Under the pieces are notes generated by a model. The model had not been told where the DNA came from and searched no databases. It worked only from the letters and a program-made list of their open reading frames with translations. Shown here in pieces: positions 44,782-54,987 of a stretch of 64,000 nucleotides of DNA. Made by a program: the position numbers and the translations under genes. Source of the stretch: Gnetum montanum. Lineage: Eukaryota; Streptophyta; Gnetopsida; Gnetales; Gnetaceae. The stretch is taken from NCBI GenBank assembly GCA_015680685.1, contig MNCI01002286.1, positions 281,335-345,334 of the forward strand. The letters run 5' to 3'. Position 1 is the stretch's first letter; every line of letters starts with the position of its first letter.

Positions 44782-46428
44782 ATTTTTATTAGATCTTCAT
44801 TTTCTAATGTTGCACCCACTTTTTTGGTTTACCAACAATTAAGACTAAGTGAAGTTTTGGCATTGTTTCACATGAGTGTAAGCATCAAACTCTCCAAAGG
44901 CAACATCATTGGATACATACCTAGCTCCCTGTAATCTCTAGGAACCATTCCAACTCATAACTTAGCTGATGAGCCTCATTTTTAGTAATCTTGGAAAAGT
45001 TTGAGAATCATAATTTTTTTAAGTATAGGAGGTAATTTGAATTCCACATTAGTGTTTCTCCTTGTCCATTGATGCCATGTCAACTATAGTCTTAGACAAT
45101 CTTGTCTATGTCACCTACATCAAAACTATAATTTGATCTCAAATTTGACCTTATAGGACTTCAAATAACTCATCCAAGACATCTACAGTATAATAGGCTT
45201 TAAATTTTAGCATTTGAGTAGTTTGAACCTCAGACCCCAAAACCAAGATTTTTCTAAGTATGGTGTTGATGTTGATGCTAACATTAGCATCAGCATTAGT
45301 GCCAATAGTGGTAACACGGTTCTCAACATCGCTAGGGCTCATTCACTTGCATTCTAACTCATTCCTCGACTTCATATGCTTACCAACAACTAGTCAACAT
45401 TAGCTTTAATGCTCCAAACAACAATTTTGGTAGGTTTAAGAGTGGCCTTGGTAGTTCAAAGATAAAATTTTTCTATCTTACATAGGTCACACTAAGTATT
45501 AGCATCACCATGCTTGCATCATCTTTCGAGTCATCATGATTAGTATTTAATAGCATTTCCTTAGTCTATGAGTTTTTCTAGGTCTTGAAAACATCATCAT
45601 GGTTATTTTAGCTTCTATTTGGGCATCTCAAAAGCATGAGATATTCGTTCAAAAGAATGCTAAAAAAACTTCTAACTCTCTATCTAATGTCAGTAGTATT
45701 GGGAATTCAAAACTATGATTTGTAGTTTCTTATTGAAAAATGTTAAGGTAATATTTGACATCACTTAAGGTATCAAATGAGGCCCTCAAAGACTCAGACC
45801 AACACTTAAGTGTTGGTGATGTTGATGTTGATGTTGGTATCAATGTCATTGTTAATGTTAACATCACCTATTCATGATCATGGCCTTACTAAGTTGAAAG
45901 GCCAAACTTGCTAAATTTGAACTTCTTGTGAACTTCAAGCAAATTTCACTTAGCTCCAGAGTTAGATTTGATATCCCTAACCCTATAAATATGGGAATGA
46001 AACCCATATTTTGGGGCTGATTTTTTTATATCTAAAGCACCTATCAAGATTTTGAGAGATCAAGAGTACATGTAGTAAACCTCTCAACATCTCTTGCATG
46101 TCATTCAAGTAGCATCAATATCAAAATTCCATACATAGAATTTTTTAGCATTAGTGTTAGCTTCCAAAGGTAGAAGCTTTTTTAGGTTCTTAACACTTAA
46201 TTCATAAAGGTGTCCTTACAAAGTTAGGAAGAATAATTTTTTAGAAATATTTTTGGTACTAAAAGGAGGATCAATAATATTTTTAGTATCTCAAGCCTAT
46301 TGCCTAGTAGCCTATAGATCCTTTCTAGTACTTAGACTATTTTTATTCTTGTTACTTTAACTTTGTTTTATCTTTTCATTTGCACTTGATCTTGTTTTCT
46401 TTTAAGTGTGTGTGTAGGAGACACGTGT
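44782..46428. other. Unassigned repeat-like region; right part may be an LTR
   Basis: No reliable protein. There is repetitive GTTGATGTTGATG/GCTAACATTAGC wording near 45255-45310 and 45815-45870. A TATA-like CTATAAATATGGG near 45964 and a TGATATCA at 46429 just before gag-like text suggest that the end of an LTR may lie around 46400, but the left border is not visible. Confidence 0.3.
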
Positions 46429-46439
46429 TGATATCATGT

Positions 46440-48325
46440 ATGACCAAGGTTCCAACTCCTCATACATATCCTAGGTTCGCAAAATAATATAAGGCATAGA
46501 CCTTACAACATCCATGATTTAGCATGACCACAAGATTACATGTTCTAAGTGACAACTGAGTATAGCACTCTCTGAGAATGAGCTAAGAAGGTTCGTTGCC
46601 TATGAGACAACTAATGGTCTGGGATCATTTTTGCCAAATTCAAGCCATCCCATTAAGTTAAATGAATCTAAACAAACTACATTAGTGGAGTAACTAGTCA
46701 TCAAAGATAAAGTCTAGGTAATAGTAAGTGTTGAGGTCTAATAGAGATAGGTTATTGGAGATAACCTCATTAGAAATCCCAACATCAATTTTAGCAACAA
46801 GAATTACCAATTCTAGGGCCAACATAATAGAAAAGTAGCAACATCAATATTCACAATGGTGATAAGGAAGAACAACCTCATGTTTTCCTACCTACAAATC
46901 CCTTTCACTAGCCACAAAGTCCAGTTCTACAACATGTAAATCATATTGACTCAACTAACTTCTTGTCCATTCTTGCATCTTAAACTTTCATTTTTGCAGT
47001 ATCTATTTTAGTCAATCCTGCTATCATGGCCCAATCTATAACCAACTTACCTCCTACCTATAGCTTATTTCCAAATACAACTATAATTAATCCTACTCTC
47101 CCATCACTATTACAAGATGTTAATCTACCTCTCAACAAATTTTAAGCCTTATTTCACATAATTCTAGTACAATAGTCACAAATTTCCTTATTCTTTTCAA
47201 CTTCAACACCTCACATTCCATCATTAAATGTTATGTCAATAGCATCCATGAATACCCTGACATATGTTCAACTAATCTTAACTTCTTACAATACAATCCT
47301 AAGCAATCTTGCTCAAAATATCCTTGGAATCCCTCCTAAATTGATGTTATTGTTACAAGACTTTACTTCCAAGTTTCAAGCAAATACAAATCAAACATGA
47401 AAAGAAATGGTATTACATGGAGACAATGTTGTAGTGTCCATTATCAATCTCCTTGTCAATCTTATTAGCCCATTGATCCCACTTTCACAAGTTCCCAAGG
47501 GAGTTTCCCTACCAAATTTGACTAGATACAATGGGAAATCTAATCCTACCAATCATTTAATCATCTTCCAAAATGAATATATGTTGCTAGCTAATTATTT
47601 CCATAAAGTACTTAGAAGCTTTTCTAACTTCTTGACTAGGAAAGAACTTTAGTGGTACAAATCCCTATCCCATAAGTGCATTACTTCCCTTCAAAGTTAG
47701 TACAAATTAATTACATAAAGTTGTTCTATGCTAGGATACTTGGCTTCCATGATATTATCACTTTCATCAAGCATATTCATCAAGCATATTGAAGAGGTGA
47801 TGATTCAATACAATGACCTTGAATGGATAAACCTATCAAAGTAGCAAATAAGGACAACTTTGCTCAAAACATTAGGCAAATGGTGGTATTAGTAAATTAA
47901 TCTTTTAGCTAAATCTTCATCAAACAATGGGGGAAATAATGAAAAAAGGAATCCAAATTCAAAGTCCAATGATGATGGATAAAACACATTGAATTATGGA
48001 CTAAGGAAACCACCTAAGGATAGGTCCAAGTACCTCAAGTTTCCAATGATGTACACACAATTGTAAAACATATTGCTTAAATAGGGATACATCATCCTAA
48101 AATAGGTCTTAGAACAAATAAGGGCATACTTCAAAATAGTCCAAAACCTTGCCATTGATCCTTCTCAATAAGTGGTGGGAGACCCACCTATCCCAAAGAG
48201 ATGCAATCCTAAAAAAATTTTGTACTATCATGAGGCTATAGGTTATGATACTAATGATTGTAACACATAATCAAAGATATTGCACAAGCCTTGCTGGAGA
48301 AGGAAGAGATTGTTTTCAACCTACC
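46440..48325 (+). pseudogene. gag: Gag remnant of a different gypsy family (Element G)
   Basis: LPNLTRYNGKSNPTNHLIIF and QNEYMLLA (47500-47590, inside an open stretch 47407-47652) form the retrotransposon gag core ('LP.Y.G..DP..HL..F...'). ILYYHEAIGYDTNDCNT (about 48220-48265) matches the C..H...GH.T..C..LK zinc-binding motif of Tat-like gags. The upstream part (46440-47400) is Gln/Asn/Ser-rich and full of stops. The remnant ends abruptly at a G-rich tract near 48330. Confidence 0.55.
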
Positions 48326-48331
48326 AATGGA

Positions 48332-48361
48332 GGGGGCACGGGGTGGGGGGTTGTGGAGGGG
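48332..48361 (+). other. Four-run G tract, possible G-quadruplex or polypurine tract
   Basis: Runs of 5, 4, 6 and 4 G with spacers of 3, 1 and 7 bases. It marks the end of the gag text and the start of a GC-richer region, so it could also be a retroelement PPT. Confidence 0.5.
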
Positions 48362-49968
48362 AAGTGCTCAACGTGGAAACAAGGAGATCTCAGTGTAGAA
48401 GCCTCAAAACTCTCTTTTTTTTTTGGAAGCCCAAACAGCCCAAAAACAACAACCCTAATTGATGCCCAAATCCATGTAACAGCCTTGCAGCCCTAAACCA
48501 TGGCCCGCTAAGGCCTAAAACTGGCAAAACCTAATTTGCATTCTAAGCCTAATGGGACCTTGCTGCTCTTGGCTCCTGCAGCCAGATCCACTGAGAATTA
48601 CAAAAGCTTCCTAGGAATTCAGTCTATCCTATCCAGTAAGACTTAAAAAGTTTTTGATGCAATAAAAGTTTAGTTTCAATTTCATAATGATGTCTAAGGC
48701 TGAGTATGTTGTGTTTCTGCAGGAAAGTGCCTGCAAGGCAGTGATTACAATTCTGTGGTTACAAGCGTTTGGCTACTCCCTATTTCCATATATGTATAGA
48801 CAATCTAAACTACGAACAATGCAAAAAGATTTGTAGCTGCACCTAATGCTAACTACCAAAGGTTTGAATGGATTATGCACAGCACATAGTCGACCGGTTA
48901 CCGATCCTTGTTATGATCAAATTTAAATAAATGCAAGAAAAAAACACTGGTTGCGTAACAGCGTTGTCCCTGGATACGTTGTTCGGCACCCCAAGAGTTC
49001 CCAAGCAGATTCTGAAACAAGACGAAATTCAAGAGGAATAAGCCTAAGCAATCAACAATCCTGAAACACATGCCAACAAACAATAGTGGTAACCACTGTT
49101 TTCCTTGATCAAATTAGTATTCGATTATCCATACACTTGCTCTTATCAAATTAGTATTCGATTATCCATACACTTGCTCTTCACCTGGGTGTTCTCGTAT
49201 GCGTTACCTGGGCTTAGTAGCTGTTGAAAATATGATCCTACGAAGGCAAGCCTATTGCATTCTCTTCGGTTTCATCAGCACAATCCAGATCCAAATCGAA
49301 GTTTACCGAGGAACAACCATTGCTTTGGGTGGTGACATTTCCAGATTCATTTACTTGGTTTGGAACAACGGCTCCACAGGCATTACGCAGACGAATCGAA
49401 CCTGGCACAAGCAACCTTAAACGAATGCAGGAGAAGAGTATGGAATGACAAGGCCATCAATTTTTATTAACCCTTGCAAACCCCCAAGCCTAAAGCCCTA
49501 AACGCAGATTCCATGAACCCTCTACGAAATGGCATGAAGCGATGAGCTGCTAGGATTTGTTCAAATGGAAACAACAACAAAAATAAAATAAAATTGCAAG
49601 CTATGATTACGAAAATTACCGGCAAATATCAGAGTTGAAATTATGGAATTTGCAAGCTAGCGAGGTGAAGTACCCCTTTAATCCGAGAAACGCCAAAAAC
49701 AGGGCCAGAAACAGAGCCAATGCAGACGTATTCTTCCGTCACAGTAACAAAATTTGGAATGCTATGAAACTGGCCAAGGTTGTGCCATGGTAGCCATGGC
49801 AGCAAGATTACAGCAACATTCCAGCAAGCATTACGGCAACAGCAGGAGCAGCACTGATGTGGTGTGGATGACAGTGGCAGTCATTTACATTTTCTTTCAC
49901 CCTGATTTTTATGAACGCCTCATCGTGGAAGTAAATTAAAGATAGCGCCCCATTCGTGGGTGGGCGAT
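48362..49968. other. GC-richer unassigned region
   Basis: Many CpGs survive, unlike its surroundings, so it is either young or unmethylated. Short open stretches exist on both strands (for example 48898-49083 minus and 49199-49420 plus), but none has a recognisable domain. A minus-strand stretch near 49430-49230 (RNACGAVVPNQV, then VTTQSNGCSSVNFDLDLDCA) is open for about 60 codons without a start and could be an exon. Undecided between a low-copy gene fragment and a young element end. Confidence 0.35.
49108..49181. repeat. 37-bp tandem duplication
   Basis: ATCAAATTAGTATTCGATTA and its continuation ATCCATACACTTGCTCT occur twice in direct succession, identical over the unit. Confidence 0.8.
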
Positions 49969-50855
49969 GTTAGAGTTAACATCAATCTTCAATCAAATCA
50001 ACAAACAAAACATCAAGCGTTCCACCGAAGTTTTTCTTTTTTCTTTATTAAATATATACTATATCATAAATATATATATATATATTAGTACATAATAATT
50101 ATGACTATTTTAGATAAAATGTGAACCTAATATTACATACTAAAGAAGTTAATTCAAGGCTTTAAGAAATTTATTAAGAGACATAAATAGACCAATGTAC
50201 TATCTCGCAACTCCTCAATACATATCAATTATTATTATTATTATTGAAGGAAAGGAAAGAACTCTAGCTATGTGCTATCATTATGAACTCAAAGAGTAGT
50301 CACTACGAATCATGGTCAAGCATAAGAACGAATGAACTTTGCATTCCAATAGTGGGATGCTAGCTCAAATTCTTTCTAGCACATCACAAATTCCTCACAT
50401 TGAGTTATCTTATCATAATTTGGGATGGATCATCAAATTATGGAAATAACTCAAAATTATGCATGTCATTTTAAACACGTGCAACCCAAAGAACAATGCC
50501 ATGGCATCAAGTCAACTTCAAAAGTAGCACCATAAAACAACATATAGGTAATAGCTAACTTAATGAGATATGATCCTTATAACTTAGCCTCAAGAAACGT
50601 ATTTTTAAATTCAGTTAATGAAGAAAGAAAGAGTTACAAGGATTGCCATAATCTATAGAGTACCCTTAATAAAATACTACATCTTGAATTCAAATATTTG
50701 TTAGGTGTATTTCTTAAGGCATGCACCTATATGAATTTGAACCTAAAGCTATATAATGTGCATGATACTACAATAAAATATGATATAAATACAATAAGAT
50801 GAAATGCATTTTATTCAACTATGTATGATATCTAATGTAGCCTATAATTTAATAA
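49969..50855. other. AT-rich region with TA and ATT microsatellites; possible LTR
   Basis: A (TA)n tract lies at about 50066-50084 and (ATT)n near 50230-50246. TGTTAGAGTTAACATC at 49969, preceded by GTGGGTGGGCGA, looks like an LTR start after a PPT, but no matching LTR end was found. Confidence 0.3.
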
Positions 50856-50859
50856 ATTA

Positions 50860-52000
50860 CTAATCTATTAGGTGTCCATGTGGAACACCAATATAAAAAT
50901 GTTTAAGGTGGAATGCATCGAAGTTTCTAATGAACTTGTTGCCTTGAAGGTTGGATATCTTGTAAATATTAGAGGCTACAACCTCCATGACTTGGAATGG
51001 TCCTGACCACATTGGTGAAAACTTGGTTTGAGGACCTTTTTGCCTAGAATCTCTATCTCTTTTTAGGACTAGATCACCTATTTGAAAGGATTTAGAGGAA
51101 AACTTTCTATTGGACCATCTTTTAATAATTCTTTGATAAATTGACAGGTTTTCCATTGCTTTTAAACATTTAAGTTCAATATTCCAAAGATCATAAGATC
51201 TAGCAATGAGACTTTCATCGGGATTAGGTAATCTAGGAAAAACTCATAAGTATGGATTTGCAAGTTGATGTGTAATATAGGTTTTTGGCCATAAACTAGT
51301 TTATAAGGGATGGTCTTGAGAGATTTTTTATAACGAATATGATATGCCCATATAGCCCATTTTATTTTTTCATGTTAAGATTTTGGGTTGTCATTAATCA
51401 TCTTTGACTCCACCTAGAAAAATTTTGTTTGAAGATTTTGCTAATCCATTTTCTTAGGGGTAATATTTTATGATGAATTTGATTAGGATTCCATTATTCA
51501 TAGCCCATTCAATGATTTCTACCAAGATGAAGGCAGGGCCATTGTCAACCACTAGTGCATATCAATGTCCACATTGGGTTATGATAATTTCCTCAAGAAA
51601 TCTAATAACCTCACAAGATGTAGCTCTTCTAGTTGGTTTGGCTTGTAGCCAACATGCAATGTAGTTAGTTGCTGTTAAAATAAATTTATGTTGGCTTGAT
51701 GATGGTGGATTGATGGATCCAATAAAATCAAGAGCCCATTGCACAAAAGGTCTTACTTCAATAATAGGTTGTAGAGGTGCTAAGCTCTTAGGGTCTCTTC
51801 CTTTGAACATTTGACACTAGATACAAGTTTTTGATATATTATAGACATCAGTGGTCATAGTTGGCCAGTAATAACCAAGCCTTTTACCACATCATTGGCT
51901 TTTTCTCTATTTAAGTACCTAAGGAGGAATCCTTCAAAGGTCTTTATGATAATAAGGTTTTACAACCCCTCAAGGTCCCATTAGGCTTGGAATGTGGTTT
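50860..52000 (-). pseudogene. pol: Integrase remnant of another Ty3/gypsy family (Element H)
   Basis: The zinc-finger end GYYWPTM ... CI.CQ is near 51890-51820. The core VQWALDFIGSINPPSSSQHK then FILTATNY (51562-51810, open for 82 codons) holds the first catalytic Asp. VDNGPAF near 51545 has the second. The third-site block ENGLAKSSNK (about 51450) has Lys where Glu is expected. The C-terminal module GDLVLKRDRDSRQKGPQTKF then SPMWSGPFQVMEVV (50860-51156, open for 98 codons) is of the chromovirus/Tat GPY/F type. The wording differs from Elements A and C. No RT is seen upstream. Confidence 0.8.
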
Positions 52001-52375
52001 CTAGGCTTCCACAACCTTTACAACCTTAAGCTCTGCACTAGAATATTGTATCATAGCACCAACAACTCAATCCTGTAGGATATCGACAAGCTCAAGTAAG
52101 GTCAACCCCACAGGGTAATAAGAGAGAATAATTACAAGGGATAAATGTGACTTAGTTTGCTGATCTTGTACGTTGAGGTACAACACACTTTACAATGGAA
52201 AAGTGATATACAATGAAGAGCAATAGAGATTATAATGATAAACAAATGATTTTATAATGATTACATAATAGCTTGCACATTTCCCAATGCATATGATGTC
52301 TTCTTAAAGCTGTCATGTTTCTAAATCCATCTTGGAACTTGTGCAAAGGCTTGGCAACAATCACTAACGATCATG
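52001..52375. other. Unassigned
   Basis: No gene signal. ACAACTCAATCCTGTAGGATATCGACAAGCTC-type text at about 52060-52095 looks like a retroelement leader, but I cannot place it. Confidence 0.3.
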
Positions 52376-52650
52376 GAAGATGCCTTCTTTGTGCTTGAGA
52401 TGTCTTTTTATATTTGCCTTCAATTCTAGAAAGACATATTTTTGAAATATCCATTTTGGAAGACATCTTTTTCTGATGAAAGATGTTTTTTTGGAACTTG
52501 CTTTCATTCTGTGAAGATGTCTTTGCCTAGTGGAAGATGTCTCTGCCTGATGAAAGATGTATGCTATTTCTTGAAGACGTCTTTTCCTATGTTCACTTCA
52601 ATTCTACCAAGACATTTGCTATTACTCGGAGATGTCTTTTTTCAACTTTC
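52376..52650. repeat. Degenerate short repeat around GATGTCTTT/GAAAGATG
   Basis: AAGATGTCTTT or AGACATCTTT-like words recur about every 20-40 bases (52379, 52404, 52430, 52464, 52484, 52516, 52540, 52554, 52577, 52630), interspersed with CCTGATGAAAGATG. A worn minisatellite. Confidence 0.5.
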
Positions 52651-52899
52651 TTTGTCCTTTGAATTCATTGTTCCTTGTCCACAATCCTGATCTTCTACAA
52701 GCTTTAATGGTGACAACTTTGCTTGTACATTATCTAGTCCTTGTCCACATTCTTTGGAATTCTTGCATGTTTGTTTGAGACCTTGTGGATGACCTTCTTA
52801 TTTAAGCTCTAGACCAATTCATTTCTTGTCCTCTATGTATGCTTTTAGCTTAACTTGATTTTCATGTTCATAGTTCTACAAACACAACAAGCACACAAT

Positions 52900-54600
52900 C
52901 ATGGAAACAACCTTTGACTCCATTTTACATAAGGTTTTGACACACCAAAAGGTCCACATTAGGTTAGTAAAACCCCTTCAAAGCCTCATCCACATTGGGA
53001 CCATGCTAGCTAGCATGGCTCTAGTACCCCTCAGTGTGGATACACTTGATTTTGGTTCTTGGTTAGCTTTAGAGGTAAATTGATCAAGTTTACAAGTAGG
53101 GTTGTTAGTACTCATGGTTAAGGTTTAGGCTTATAACTGCCCATGTTTCATGGTTATTTTAGCTTTGGCATGGTTATACCTCCCTTGGCCACACTAGGCA
53201 GCATTACCCCATCATTGGTGAAGGGTATGATGAGATTTTATGGTTGAAAGAAGGATAAATTATAGTTAGTTTAAGGTCTTAAGGTCATAGGCTCTAATGG
53301 ACTAACTTTTAGGCTTTTGATGTGTTGATGTGCAACCAAAACAAGTCCAGAATTGCACCCATGCTAGCTAGCATGGTTGTGGCCTTCCTTAGCATGGGTA
53401 CATTGGAGTACTAACTTCCAATGATTTTTAGCACTACATCAAATAAGTATTTGAGCTCTTGGGATTGTTGATGTTGATAGCTAGGATTTGGCCTCAAAAT
53501 TAAGAACTTTAAAGGATTTTTGTATTTTTTTGTGGTCATCCCCCCTTGGGCTATGCTGGCTAGCATAGCCATAGCATGGATGGAGGGGGGATGATAGATT
53601 TTTACCACTTTTGACTCATTTTCTAAGGGTGGATAGCCTTCAAAGGCTTTGGTAAGGTTCTAGGTCAAAGTAGTAAAACTTGGAGTCAATTTGATGCACT
53701 TATGAGCTTTCTATGGGCTCTCTTCATGGTACCCATGCTAGTCAGCATGGATGGAGCTTACCTTAATGTGAATAAGTAGTCTTTGATCAAGTTTGACTAG
53801 CTTGTACTTGATTTGTAGTCACCTAACACTTTAGTAAGGTCTTGGGGTCACAGGGATGAGTTTTGAGGACATTTCAATGCATCTATGGGTTTTTATAGGA
53901 CATCCTCAGAGCACCCACATTAGAACCACATTGGCTAGCATGGGTGAGGGGCTCCTTAGCATGGGTAAGGGGGTTGTTAAGGAATTAAACTTATTTTGCT
54001 TGATTTTTTGCTACTAAGAACTCCAAGAAGCTGAGAAGGTTATGATATGTCAATTTTGAGGTTACTTTTGATGTTTTATGGTTACACCCCTTCCAACCAC
54101 ACTAGAGTCACACTGGCTAGCATGGTTTGGGTGTCCCCTAGCATGGCTCCTATAAAATCCATGGGGTTTGCCACTTTTGTTGGATTTGACAAGGTTTCAA
54201 AGTTGCCAGAGGCTATTATAGAGGCTTGAGGCTTAGTGAGATCATTTTGGGGTCAAATTATGGCTTGCTTAGTGCTTGTGAATACCATCCCCCTTGGAGC
54301 AATGTTTTCCAACATGGATGATCTCTGGTTTAGCATTGTTGCCTAAAATGGAAGGTGCTATGATTGGTTCTGGCCTCTCTTGGGGCTTGGCATTTGCTAG
54401 TATTGACATCTAGCTACTAAATTTGACATGGGATGTTTGGGTTTTCTTGTGCTAGGCATGGGATGCTTGAGCCCATGCTAAATCCATGCTGACTAGTGTG
54501 GGTAAGGAGGGTCTCAAGTTAGAAGGTGTTTCTTAAGGTTTCAAGAGGGTTAAACCCTAGTGTAGATGAGCTTTTAGGCCTTAAACCCCATTGCTTGGGA
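52900..54600. repeat. Diverged tandem array, unit about 185 bp, with palindromic CCATGCTAGCTAGCATGG core
   Basis: Nine cores at 53001, 53190, 53359, 53551, 53733, 53926, 54109, 54300 and 54484, spaced 170-193 bases. Two cores (53001-53018 and 53359-53376) are the perfect 18-bp palindrome and the others are worn versions. Most units also carry a second CTTAGCATGGGTA-like word 20-30 bases after the core and a TTTTGAGGTCA or TAAGGTCTTGGGGTCA word before it. No coding frame. Ogre/Tat-type retrotransposons are known to carry such arrays in their 3' untranslated region, which is one possible origin. Confidence 0.75.
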
Positions 54601-54987
54601 GGGACCTAGTGGGGCCCATTCAAATTCAAATTTTATTTCTTGATTTTTTATCTCCCACTGTCCCAACATTGCAAAATATTTCTTCCACCCCCCCCCCCTT
54701 CCCTTTAAACTATCAATTCACCATGAGTTTAGTGAGTGCATTAGGCAAGGGAGGTATAGGATGGGGTGGCTAGGTATAGAATTGGTTTTGTTTACTTGTT
54801 GATTTCACAAACATCACTTGCGCAACCCATCTCATCACTAGCAACACACTAGTTCAGAGCTTTGGCATCAATTTTTGGCTTGAACTCCATCAATCTTTAG
54901 CGATTCTTAGCAACGATCCAACCAAGGATGGTGTTATTGCAAAGATTTTGAAGATTTCTAAAGGTTTTCTACACTATTGATCATCAT
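54601..54987. other. Spacer between tandem array and decayed locus
   Basis: Contains a C-run (about 54687-54698). No gene signal. Confidence 0.4.

Noticed and set aside
45255-45870. GTTGATGTTGATG-type text as a CRISPR or satellite array
   Set aside because: Short, irregular, and without uniform repeat and spacer units.
46429-46446. tRNA-iMet-type primer binding site for Element G
   Set aside because: Only TGATATCA resembles TGGTATCA; the following bases do not fit and no LTR border is visible.
48245-48496. 83-codon plus-strand frame
   Set aside because: Crosses the border from gag remnant into the G-rich region; no domain.
49199-49420. 73-codon plus-strand frame in the CpG-rich stretch
   Set aside because: No recognisable domain, and an overlapping minus-strand frame looks equally plausible; kept only as part of an unassigned region.
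49969-50855. 3' LTR of Element H
   Set aside because: A TG start after a purine-rich stretch is suggestive, but no matching CA end or partner LTR was found.
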